From NCBI RefSeq assembly GCF_002775205.1, contig NC_036453.1, positions 29,241,213 through 29,305,212 of the forward strand: a DNA stretch of 64,000 nucleotides, in the 5' to 3' direction. Both the position numbers and the translations under genes were made by a program. The notes beneath the pieces are model-generated. The model saw only the letters and a list, made by a program, of their open reading frames with translations, did no database searches and was not told the DNA's origin. Numbering within the stretch: position 1 is the first letter of the stretch; each line of letters opens with the position of its first letter. The DNA is from Xiphophorus maculatus (lineage: Eukaryota > Chordata > Actinopteri > Cyprinodontiformes > Poeciliidae). This document shows positions 1 to 11,600 of this stretch, piece after piece.

Positions 1-2535
1 CATTGTGCCTGTACTCCAGTGTTACCAGCTGCTCTTTGGGGCCCTCTGCTGCCAACATCTGGCCTCCAGAGCCGAGCACATAGCTGAAAAACACACAGGG
101 TATTAAGTTATCTGGATACATTACCCATTCACATCACTCACATGGCTTCAATAAAATGTAAAATTGACATACGATCAATAACAATGACGTTATTTTACAA
201 AACTGATTTTATCGTTTAAAATTTAAACAGAGTGTTAATGTGAGGATTCTTAGTCTAGTATATTGAAAAACCATCTTAGAGAAAATATGAAACACCACGG
301 CGTAATTTATTAGCATAAACTAGCAAGAATATGGATGAACATAATTAAAATCTGGTAATAATTAGAAAAAGTGTTTGTGTTCATCAGTCAAAATTAAAAA
401 GCAAGATTAAGTGGTTTTAGTCTTTGGGCTCAATATGGCCTCATTTTACAATCAATTTTTACAATTTGTGCCAACACTGGTAAAGATGCAAAAATAGTTG
501 AAGTAGCGTAATTTCCCCACTGAAAAATAAAATACAACCTTTAGTTTCAGAACATTAATTCCACGAAAATAAATCATGTTAAAAAATATATTTCAACATG
601 ACTTATTTTATAAATATATATTTTTTTTTCTATTCAGAGACCTCAAAGTTGTTTAGTTATGTTTAATTAGTAATCCACAATTTTCTGGTAGTTTTAAATT
701 TAAATGTCTTAATGGCCCTTTATTGTTATGCAATCTTCGAAAGACAAGAGAACATGAAAATCAATTAAAACCATGTGTGTTTTTATCACACTGTAAACAT
801 CATTCAATTCCTGTGTCATTAAAGTTTCCTTCTCAACCAATAGTAGCTGGAGTGGAGAATTTGTGTTTTCCATCATTGTTAGTCGTTAGATTTGTTTATG
901 TTTATTGTGTCTATTTGTGTTAGTAAGTAAATCTCAGTGTGATTATTAATAAATTCCATTTTTAATTACAGCAATTACAAGTTCCAACTGATTTTTTCTT
1001 TTACTCAATAATTGAAGTGTTCACGTTAGTGTTGATCCTTTCTAAATTATTATCTTGAGAAATACACAGACATAATCTTACTTCATTTATTTGTAAATAG
1101 AGAACTTTAAATAGAAAGGAAAATAAATCCCTCAGATAGTTTGAGGTTATGAGACTGACTAGTCTACAGTTTACAATAACCTAATCATGCACCAGGATTA
1201 GACCTTCACGTTTGTTTGGTTCAGTTTGAATGTGTTACATTTTTCAGGCTCTCTGGGTAGAATACCGCCATATTTCAGACAGTAACGGTGAACTAGAAAT
1301 GAAAGCACCTGTCGATGCTGGCTACACTCAGATAGAAAATGAACCTATTGTGGTCCAGGTTGCTGGGCGTAGCTGTGTAGATCATGCCAAGCACCGACTG
1401 GCAGCAGCAGCAGATGAGATCCACAACCAGGCTGTTGAGTTTCAGTTCATGAAATAAAAAAATAGTAAAGTGTTAACACATTTTTGTTATCCAGTCACAA
1501 CCCAACCGTAATACCATAAATAGCTTGTAATTGTAGACCATTTTATTGTATTAGCAGCTTTAAGTATTAGAATGCCAAATGTCAGAGCTTGCAACATAGC
1601 AGTCATTTTAAAAATGAGCAGATAAGTCTAATAATAGTAATACTGATAATTCTGTTCCTTTACTTAAAACTGAGTTTTAAACAAAAAACTTGGAAAATTT
1701 GTTACATTAGTTAGTGCTAAAGTATAGAGTGTAACCCTTCTTACCAAGCTGATCGTTTGTTCACTTCAAAGAGGTGACTGTCCTTTCCAATGATAACGTT
1801 GTTGGTAACCCCTGTAATGGTAACAACAAACAGATCAGCATGGTGCATCACATTATCACAAAATAGCAAACTATTAGAGTGGCATCTTATACTTTTTAAT
1901 GGATGTATTATATTTTGGGGCGGGGGGTTTCAATCAGACAGCAGTTTGCTGAATTGGAGAATAAAGTAACATAGTACTTTTGCAGAGCCAAGACATAAGC
2001 CCGCCAGCGGCCAGATCAATCTATTTAAACCCTGAACTGTATTTTTTTTTAATTTACAGTTCATTTTAAAATTTTTAAAGTATAAATGCAAGCTCACTAT
2101 TGAATTATGACAGATATATCTGCAGTGGGCAGGCTTTAATCCTAGAGCCAGCAAAGACTGTAAGGAAAAAGATGATGGATGGATTAATAGATGAATGAAT
2201 GGATGGGATGAATGGATAGTTGGTTGATGCACAGAACCACATACCAATGGATAGACATAATGGGGGAAGGATGCACACAGGAACAGGTCATACTCACGCT
2301 TTAGTTTAATTTGCTTCTGGTCCTCTTCACTTCCATCCCAGGACATTGAATCTCCAACAGGCAGCCTGCACTTCTTACAGATGAAAACCACGGGCCCGTC
2401 ATCGTCTTCCTCTGCTTCTTTATCCGCTCGGCCGAAGAGTTTTTCTTCCACTGCGCTGGAAGCGATACTAGACATATCAAACGTCTCGTTTTTTATTTTT
2501 GGAAGACGTCCAGTAGACTTTCCTTTCGTTGCCAT
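1..2535 (-). CDS. mis18a: Mis18-alpha, centromere licensing protein (3' end outside window)
   Basis: Four exons on the minus strand: 2298-2535, 1745-1811, 1309-1431 and 1-83 (continues past base 1). Junctions are gtgagt, gtaaga and gtgctt donors with AG acceptors, and phases agree throughout. Exon 1 carries the first zinc CxxC (CKKC) followed by LPVGDSMSW; exon 3 carries the second pair within a CCCC run, then ATPSNLDHNRF and LSVASIDS; exon 4 begins YVLGSGGQ. This order matches the Yippee-like fold of vertebrate MIS18A. In that family the protein acts with Mis18-beta and M18BP1 to recruit HJURP and deposit CENP-A at centromeres after mitosis. The start at 2535 has G at -3 and G at +4; an in-frame ATG at 2616 would add 27 residues but lies in probable 5' UTR. 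The C-terminal coiled coil is only begun here. Confidence 0.88.
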
Positions 2536-3703
2536 TACTGCAAACCCCGTACGGCCGAAGTGTGTTTTGAACTTAGGCGGTTGGTTCAAATATCCGGAAG
2601 CACTCGAGATGTTCACTATTGCATACTTCCGATTTCGTCGTTCTACCTGAAAAAGTGGATGCAGTGCAAATATATTATCGTGCTATTTGGACTGATTAAA
2701 CGGACAAAAATATCTAAAAAAAAACAAACAACAGAATTGCTAAAAAGAGTAAAATACAATAAGACAAAATTATTTTTGTTACTACTTTGCCTTTGGAATT
2801 TTATACTAGAAAAACTTACGGTAGACGTACAATTGTTCCAAAATAGCAGACTTTAAGTATGCTAATCTTCAAATACATATAAAGTTTGCTGATGATTACT
2901 AAAACTTTTTCACAAGGTCAAAATACCATAATACATCAAACAAGAATAACACTAAAACTAAATATTTTAGTGATTTTATTCTTGTGCAACTGTAGTCCTA
3001 TTTTTACTGAGAAACACTATTTTAATCTGTCATTGGTGAGGAGAGCCGAACTCAAAGAATAAGAAGTAGGAGTGTAAAATGAGTTGCTCAATAAGAAGAA
3101 CAAAACAACAGTACAGAAGCAAATATTCTTGAAATAGCTCGCAAACAATCCGACAAAATAACCAAGACAAAGCTAAAAACTGTTTAATGTCAACGGAACA
3201 AAAATCCATAGTCTGACAAAATAAAAAATAACAATCATTTGGTATTTGGGGAAAAAAACAAGCACACTGAAAATATCCACATATATAAATAAAAATTTTA
3301 TATGATAATTAAATCCGTCCGCGAAACTCAGGATATTCACTTATCCCGTTTTCTGAAACGGGTCCCTGGAGTGAACTATCTTTACTTCACAACGATCTTT
3401 GGGATTTTAGTTAAACGGATTTTTATTTTATTATTTTATTTTTTTTGCATGTACACCTTTAAAAACACATACATAACTAATTGTTTATACTTACGCATAA
3501 GGTGTTTATAATTTTCCTGTAAAAAAATATTTTTATGTAAAACTTTGCAACAAAGTTTTTCTGTCTTCTCATTGGCTAAAAACCAGGAAGTTAATTCGAG
3601 GGGCGCGAAAACACACGGCTTTTGTATTGAGAATCGTTAAAGCGTCAAAACATTTCACAATTCTGTAGTTACTGTCTAGGTTTTTCATGCCTTCTCTGTG
3701 ATC
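2536..3703. other. Divergent spacer between mis18a and haus1
   Basis: This spacer holds the 5' flanks of two genes transcribed away from each other. Near mis18a there are CHR-like TTTGAA hexamers on both strands (plus 2566-2571; minus 2585-2590). Near haus1 there is an inverted CCAAT box (ATTGG, 3571-3575) and an E2F-like GGCGCGAAA (3602-3610). The middle is AT-rich with short open frames that look random. I see no further gene. Confidence 0.5.
3602..3610 (+). promoter_or_regulatory. E2F-like site in haus1 promoter
   Basis: GGCGCGAAA, about 95 bases upstream of the haus1 ATG and about 27 bases downstream of an inverted CCAAT box (3571-3575). The pairing fits cell-cycle promoters. It is a short motif match only, so chance is possible. 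Confidence 0.4.
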
Positions 3704-5987
3704 ATGTGTGAAAAGCTAAGGAAGGTAACTCTTTGACTTTATTAAACACACATTAAGCGCCAGCCGCATTGCTGATATTGTCTTATTTTTCTGTCTCTTC
3801 CACAGGTGAACAGCTGGTTGGGGGTAGTGTTTGGGGATCAGCCAGTGCCACCGTTCGAGGTGAACACCAGGACAGTGGACATACTGTATCAGCTGGCTCA
3901 GTCCAGTGAAGCCCGCTGCAGTGATACTGCTCTCCTCATAGAAGACTACAAGCAGAAAACATCAGAGTATCAGGCTGACGGTGAGGCACATACATCAGGG
4001 AGAACAGATGACGCATAAAACATTTGGATTGGAATAGCTGAATTGATCTAAAGTGTTTAGATTTGCCGAATGGCATGTTTTGCACATGTAGAAACTAATA
4101 GAAACTGAAGTAAATACATTTTTATGGCCTAAGATTCAGGTGTGGTTTTATTTTTTAAAGCAAATCTCCAAATTGTCTCCATGTCAGTCCGCTAAACGGC
4201 ACTAAAGACTACGTTTGAAGCATTTAAAGTGAATATTTTGTGCTCAGATGTCCAAATTGTTATTAAATTGGAGGGAAAATAGAAGTCTGAGTTTAGAAAA
4301 TGCATGGAGTTTCAAAATAAAGAGCACATAAGAACTCTTTAGTCTGTTTTTCAAAAACTGTATTTCACTAATCCCATCTTTCTTTTTTTTCCCCCACCTA
4401 GCTGCTCACTTTGAGGATGTTCTTCTACACGGTGTCGGCCTGTCTGGGGCAAGCTTGTCAAAGCTGACTGCAGACTACCTGTCTGCTTTAGTGGACAATG
4501 CTATGGTGCTGGGAGTGAAAGACACGTCACTGAGCAGGTAATTTTCTATGGCCTTGTATTTCATTGATCAGAATGTATGGTTGTTTCATTTTTGTTTGTT
4601 TGTAGCTTCATGCCAGCAATCAACAGCCTCACCGGTGGTCTTCTGGAAGTCGAGAAGTCAAACAGAAAACTCGAAAGGGAACTAAGGGCGCTCCAAAAAA
4701 GACTCGGTTCAATTCTGGTGCTGCGGGGAAACCTACAAGAGTAAGAATAAGGCGTAAAGCGAGCTGTTAAAAGTGTGTCAGTTAAGTTTGATCAGAAGGT
4801 TGGGCTTACACATGTACACATTGGCGGTTTTCATTGTCAGGGATATCGACAAAACTACCAAATCTCAAGCAGTGGAGAGTGCGAAAGCAGAGGAGAGGCT
4901 GCTCAACATGGACTTTGTGACAGCCAAGGCTCAAGAGCTCAGTATCAGGCAGCAGAGGTCAGAGGTATGTTGCAGCGTATTCCTCTTTATAATTTGAAAG
5001 TAATTTGGGATTACTGCATAGATGCTAAGGCACTAAGTGGGATCATTTCTAGGCCATTTTGTGATTTAAACAGCAACCCACATTATCCACAGATGGGGAA
5101 TCAACTTGATTCTTGACAAAATATGATTCACTTCTCCACATTTAGTCTCAGAAAAAAATTTCAGATGTGTATACGTCAAGATAAGAAGCTGATGCTCAGC
5201 TCTAGAAAGAAGCTTAATAAAAAACCCGTATTATTTTCCCCTCTAAATGACCAAACAGTTTAAATTCTGTTTACCTAGTTGCAATGTCGTCTGCCTCTAG
5301 TTTAAAACTTTAATAGATACAGTGTTTAGTTTGTTAGGAGGGCCATTGTCTTCTGTTTATTCACTTTATTCTGCTCTGCCAATCCTGCAGGCTCAGCTTG
5401 TATCCAGGAACATGGACAAGTCTATCACCCACCAGGCCATTGTGCAGCTTTCTGAGGTATTTCAGCATTTTCACCACATTCATCGCCATAGGGATAGAAG
5501 CTTTACTTTGTCTGCATTCAGGGTTTGAAACATGTCATCTTATTTTTCTCTCTGCAGGAAGTCGGCGCACTGCAAAATGAAATAATCCCCCTGAAAAAGA
5601 AGCTGGAGTCTTACATGGACCTGAGCCCGGTGCGTTCGTTTTTTACTTTTTCAGACTTCATTACTTTTCCAACCAAAGGGGCAAACACCTTTCCTGTTTC
5701 GTCCTTTGAAAAGAAAATAATCAGTTCAGTCTAATTTATTTAAGCATTAAGCTTGTGAATTTAATCTTGAAATGTGATTTTTGTTTATTCTTAACCTTCA
5801 GAGCCCATCTCTTGCACAAGTGAAGATAGAAGAAGCAAAAAGAGAACTAGTGAGTGTTTAAATATTTGGTTTTATAACATATAACATGCCATTCTTTGCT
5901 CATTTGTCATATTAATTACTTTTTCTTTCATTAATTTTTCAGGCTGCACTCGATTCCAAACTTGAGACTAAGGTGGATTTTAAATGA
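3704..5987 (+). CDS. haus1: HAUS augmin-like complex subunit 1
   Basis: Nine exons: 3704-3724, 3806-3980, 4402-4537, 4606-4740, 4841-4964, 5391-5456, 5558-5629, 5802-5849 and 5943-5987. They total 822 nt (273 residues plus stop), close to human HAUS1 (278). Recognisable segments in order are FGDQPVPPFEVNTRT, VIEDYKQK-like LIEDYKQKTSEY, DTSLSSFMPAINSL, NMDFVTAKAQE, IPLKKKLESYMDLSP and SLAQVKIEEAKREL. Most of the protein is predicted coiled coil. As known for the family, HAUS1 is part of the eight-subunit augmin complex that recruits gamma-tubulin to spindle microtubules for branching nucleation. The ATG at 3704 has A at -3 and sits in a seven-codon first exon. All introns are short (largest about 430 bp) with GT-AG ends. 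Confidence 0.93.
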
Positions 5988-6017
5988 AGTTGCATGTTGC
6001 ACAGTCCTTTCTTTAAA

Positions 6018-6023
6018 AATAAA
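6018..6023 (+). terminator. haus1 polyadenylation signal
   Basis: AATAAA lies 31 bases after the haus1 stop codon, which would give an unusually short 3' UTR. It is followed by a T-rich stretch. Later signals are not excluded. Confidence 0.5.
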
Positions 6024-8678
6024 GTTTTTGCACCTCAAAGAAAAGCGGTTTGAGGTATTTTGGGTCACCTAAAAGGATACTTCTTGCCTCTCTCCTCTTT
6101 TGCCTTGGAACCTGATTTAAGTAGAGGTTAAATATTTCAGAGATTTTGGACACTCATAAAAAGCTCCGACAGTATCCATATTAGTTCATATACCTTGAAC
6201 ATTTTTATATTTTACAACCTGTATAACTAGCTAATTTTGTCTTGTATGTTTACCAACAAAACATTGTTTGCATGCTTGTCAGTGTCTAGAAATGGGTAAA
6301 AAAAATTTTATATGATTTTATCTTTCGTATTTTATGATAAAATAATACTCTAGTTCTAATGTGTAGCTGGATGTATAGTCTGTCTCCAGCCTTTCCTGTT
6401 TGTTTCAAACATTGGCAACACTAATGAAATGTTTTGCTTTTCCTCTCTGATCACAGCAATTTAATTGAGGGGTTGGTCTTAGAGTTGTAAAAAATAGTCT
6501 TGACAGATTATACCAAAACAAGTTTTAATCTGTGTGAACAACCTCATCAAATGCAAGTTCTTTTGTTTTTGTAAATGTATTTTTGTCCAGCTTCATATTA
6601 CTTCTCAGCCCTTCTGGGATCCAAATAAGTTTTCCTCTTCCATACATCTTGTTTTTTTTTCTCAAAACCTCAGTATTTTACCTTTAAGTCCATTTGCTTT
6701 AATGTAATTCCTTAAATGTCTGGTCAACAAGTCTAAAGGTAAAGAAAACCCTTTTGAGATTTACAATAAAATGGTACTGGCTTTGGAGGGATAATGTCAC
6801 ATGGAGTTAAAGGTAGGGCACTCTGCCTGAAGCAAAAGCAGACCGAATAGAATCAGCCTGTTCTGTCTGCATGTAAAATATCTCCTCAACGTTTCTCTGC
6901 CCTGTCGGTTTCTGTCCTCTGGAGTGGAGCAGAGCCTGGACACCTCAACGGTTTCTGTCAGCTTGACTGCTGCAGGACCTGATCTGCAGTCTGACGTGGA
7001 GACTGAGCCGTTACCATGGAGTGGGCCACAGATGCTTACTGGAGAGCAGTTTTCCCACTGGGGCCCCCCGGCTTGGATGAAAAGAACCATGTGGTTAGAG
7101 TACCAATAGTTTGTAAAAAAGAAAATGGAACATAATCTGGCGATTTTTTCAGAGGTTACATTTGTCTCCTAAATGTGTTTTACTCCTAGGTGACTGTTCA
7201 TCAAATACTTTTGCAGTTCTATCTTCTATTGCTAGAGTTAACTTGACAAAGTTAAACAGAAACAGAACCATAGCTATAATTTGTGAGAAAAAGAGCACAA
7301 CATATCTCATTTGTTTACATCTGTTCTAAGCAACCAGAATGTCTTCTCTCATTTAAATAAATTGCCATAAGCTATGCTTCTTTCTAAATTTTTGATTTTG
7401 ATGTAGGCTCTTGTTTAGTACTTATTTTCACAAGATTGAGACAGTCATATTAAAGATATGGGGAAAAAAAGACAAATTAGAAGGATGAATTGTTGAATTT
7501 GATATTTATGCATTTGTGGTTAAAAAGTGGGACAAATAGGGGTTCTGGATGAGCTGCACAATTTGGAAATTAGTTTTCTCAATGTGGGTTATATGCTCAT
7601 CTTTTGATCAGCCCACTCAGTAAACAATAAAATCCAGGGTTTTTTTCTTTCAATCCAATCAAGTAATTTATTTTGTCACATTACAATCACACAGTGCATG
7701 ATATAAGTGAGATTTTATGTAACAAACACAAGGTAGTGAATGGTTGAGAAAAGGAATAAAAATGTTTTTCTAAATATTTTATGAATGCATTTCATACATT
7801 AGTCAGTTGCAGACCAGACTACTGGGTTAACTTTAACCCGTATATTATACAGTGTTGTTGTGGTCATATAGATGCACAGATAATGAGCTTAAAAGTTCAA
7901 AGAACAACTAAGAGACCCAGTAAATCGTTGAAAACCATTTTAAACTATTGCAAGAGGCAAAGCATAAAGAAATTGGAAGTTGTTGAAACTTTTGCACAGT
8001 ACAAATTAGAAGCAAACATAAATATCAAACTGTGACTGTGTTTAAGTATCAGATACAATAAAAATGGTGCTTGAAATTAGCAGGGAAACGTAAAATAAGA
8101 AAGCCAAAGAGTTAGGAAGCCTAGGAAGTATGTATGTGCCTTCTGGAGGGAGAAAGAAAAAAAATCATGCGTCATACTAGCGCGAGCTGCCCGTGTTCCC
8201 TTTAAAATAGTTTTATGTGCCACTCCCACTCCATGATTCCCACTCAGCTGTTACTGTAAATCGCTCCCAGTTCCCACATGGTGTTATCCATTCACAAACC
8301 CGCGCCGGAAGACTCGATTGTTGCCATGAATCGGACTGATCTCCTCGTCCGTCACCTGTGAGCAACTTGTTGCGCAGCTGCTATTTCCCCTGTGGTCCAT
8401 CGCCGCAGCCAGACAGTCGCTGCTTCTCTACGACAAAAAACACTGTAGCTGCTGATCTGCGTCTCAGCGCCTGGAGGTATTTTCTGGCTCTCAGGGAGGA
8501 CAGCTGGATGACTTTCTGTGAGCGACCAACTTTCTTTATTGGACTTAAAGAGATGCAGCCGAACGCCGCGGCCTTGTGGGATTTCCCTCACCTTCCTGTT
8601 TGGGTTTTTCATTAAGTACGACAAGTCTGAATTCAACGAGCCTCATTAATATGAGAAGAGGGGCAGGGGAGGCGAGTC
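6024..8678. other. Spacer and 5' region between haus1 and eva1c
   Basis: Mostly AT-rich sequence with no recognisable gene. One patch at about 6880-7110 is clearly richer in GC and open in a plus-strand frame (6924-7109), but matches no family I know. From about 8170 the base composition rises again and leads into the eva1c first exon; 8340-8678 probably contains its promoter and 5' UTR. No TATA box is evident. Confidence 0.45.
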
Positions 8679-11600
8679 ATGAGCTGGACGCGTCCTTTCC
8701 ACGGACTCGACTGGAGCCACAGCCTCTTCTATCTGACTTTACTACTGTGGACCAGGCGCATGAACGGACTGGCTGATTTTTCAAGTAAGATGATGATGAG
8801 GATGATGATGATGATGCAATAAAAGGAGGGGAAAACTTACAACAGAAAGTATTTTCTCACAAAAAATGTCACCCGGTAGCTCTGAAGTTTTCTATTGACT
8901 ATAGCTTACATGAAATGGTGTAAAACTTTCATACCAAAGAACACAAGATAAGTATTAAACATCAGGAGTCCAAAACTTTAAAATTAATTTAGCTATTCAA
9001 GGAGTGAGTGTGTAGCTCACAATAACAAATAATTTTGTCAGTAGAACCAATGTGATTCATGTATTGCAAGTCTGTAAGGGGTGCATCGCACAAAGTTCCA
9101 TTCTTGGCCCACTATTGTTTTTACATTTTTTTCAATTCCCAAATAATTTATATTATTGCTAAATTTTTTAAATTCAGCAGCAAGGTTTTAAAGACAGGAA
9201 ACAAACTTATTAAAAATGGCATGTTGAAAATTATTATGCCCTCTCAAAAAATATTTTTTTATTGTATTAGCAGTCAGATCCATCCTATGGCTGATCACCA
9301 ACATTTTGCATATTTCTATAGGCATCTTCTTTTGGTGTTTTACTGTTAAATCAGACTTAAATGTTTTGTCAAGAAAATAATTTGATGTTACTCCTAAGTA
9401 AATACAAAAGCCCATTTCCAAACGATTATTTTTTTGTTGTAAAGGGATAAAACTATTAAAAATCATTTTGCTGTCGGTTTTGCTGGAGTCCTGAACAAAT
9501 AGCTTTGATACCATTTTTTCAGACTGATAGATGGCAGTTACTTTGTTTCTTATCTATTTTTTGGATGTCTTTAGATTGGTGCATGATGCGTAGTTTTTAA
9601 GATCTTTTATCCTACTCCGTTTTAGACAGGTTCTATTGAAGTGATTTCTTGATTCTGCCCTTTTGACAGTAAACGTGCCCTGGTAAGATTAAACTCAGCT
9701 TTGCAAGACATGCTGGTAATATAATTCATGAATTATTAGGGGCCTTGATCTGCAAACCATAATCATTAAAATTATAAGACATAAAGACTTGAAATATTTT
9801 ACTCTGTGTAACAAATATATATACAGGTTTCACTATCTCAAATGAGTGAAAAGTAAATTGTAGTTCAAAGAGTAATAGCTGAACTTGATGTGGCTTCCCT
9901 TGCAAAATAGATCAGAGATGTCAGTGGGACAAATCTGGTTATGTAAAGGAAATGAATGAAGGAATTATATTAATGATAATTTCCATATTTTACATTCAAG
10001 AAAATGTTGAATAATATTTGCAATCTTAGTGGACACAACAAGAGACGCATGCCAGAAATAAGAAGAGTCCAAACAGTCAGATCTACAAATAGTAAAGCAT
10101 TATGTCTGATGTGCGGTTGCTAAAAATGTTCAACTTTCTTCCGTGCAACAGACTACCTTTCAAGGATCATCACCAGCCACTCTGCTCACGCTTGTGATGG
10201 GACACCACTGAGACTCCACTGTCCTCGTCACTCCACCATCTCCATCCAGTCGGCCTTCTACGGGAGTGGTGAGGTCCGGCTGTGCACGGAGGACCCCACA
10301 TCTGGACCCCGCAACCACAGATGCTCAGCTTTAACCGCTCTACAGGTGCACATTCATGCATGACATGAGCCATGCATCACTTTAAAGCCCAGCTGTACTA
10401 CATTTTGATAGTTTGGTCTTCACCAAATTTCAGTATGTGGTTTTCAGGTAGTGCAGAATCTTTTTATGCATCCCTGTGGACTAGATCATTAAATCAACAG
10501 TGCTGGACCTTAGTGACCATTGCCCTGGGGGATTATTTTGCAGAAGATCCTGTCTGAGTGTCAGAACCTCAGAGACTGCCAACTACCAGTCAGTCACCTG
10601 CTGTTTGGGAAGGACCCATGCCCTGGCAAAAACAAGTACCTCCATGTGAATTATAAGTGCAAACCCAGTGAGTTCTTCCCTTCTGACTTTCCTCACACAC
10701 TTAGCTGAGGATGAGTTTTAACATTCTTACTTTGACCCTCACTCAGCTGAACACAAAACACAGGTGGTGTGCGAAGGAGAGACCATGATCTTGCACTGCA
10801 AGACCCCCAATGTGCTGATCATCTATGCAGCTGTCTATGGCCGAGGTCTGGGTCAGACTGACACCTGCCCCTCGCTCTCGGCAAGACCACCCCCATTTGG
10901 TGAGTCACTGTGAGCTACTAATAGAGAAACATCAATGTAGTAAAGTAAAGTGAAAACACGCAATGAGTGTTTGTGATTAGTGGCATCAGTTGGCCTCATG
11001 TAACTCTAACACAAACAGGGAAACGGAACCCTGAAACAACCACAGCTAAATGGAATGCAGCCACCATTGATTTCTTTTCTTTTCTTTTTTTTTGGTATTT
11101 ATTTTGAGCACTGTTCTTTTCCCATGACGCTTATCTAAATGGCCCACGGCAGACTAGGGGATAGTGGGGGGGAGTGATTCTTTGTTCTCTATGGAAATAT
11201 CAGCTCTGTCTGTTGACTAAAAGAGTTGCATATTTCCTTTTAGAACACAGAGCCCTGAGGATTTATGAGGAATGTGGGGTTTATTAAAAATGCAAAGAGA
11301 TCACAAGTAGAAACAGTGCAGGTAGAAACAGGTGTATCTCATGACATCAATTGTGGCTGCATTCCTTCTGTTACTGGAGTACACCTGTGCTTTTCCTGGT
11401 ATGTCGAGTCAAACTGTAGGATAGAAGACGAGCTGTTTGTATGCTGTAATGTAACACCTCACTTTCACAGATGCTTAATTTGTTTTTAAATAATCCAAGT
11501 GTCGCAATAAAAGACGTTTATAGATATTATCAAACTCTATATTTACACAAGGAATTAACTATTTGCTCGGCTGGGTTAAATACCATCAGCCATGAAAACA

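Noticed and set aside
1230-1457. Plus-strand frame with a good TTTTCAG acceptor and a clean stop, looking like the last exon of an unknown gene
   Set aside because: The opposite strand of 1309-1431 is mis18a exon 3: its phase joins exactly with exons 2 and 4 and it carries the CxxC, TPSNLD and LSV segments. The plus frame is an antisense shadow.
2560-2856. 98-codon plus-strand frame overlapping the mis18a promoter
   Set aside because: Lysine/leucine-rich AT-driven reading with no family features; it overlaps the mis18a 5' flank and fits no splice pattern.
7781-8035. 84-codon plus-strand frame before eva1c
   Set aside because: AT-driven codon use, no splice or start context, no family features; similar chance frames occur throughout the spacers.
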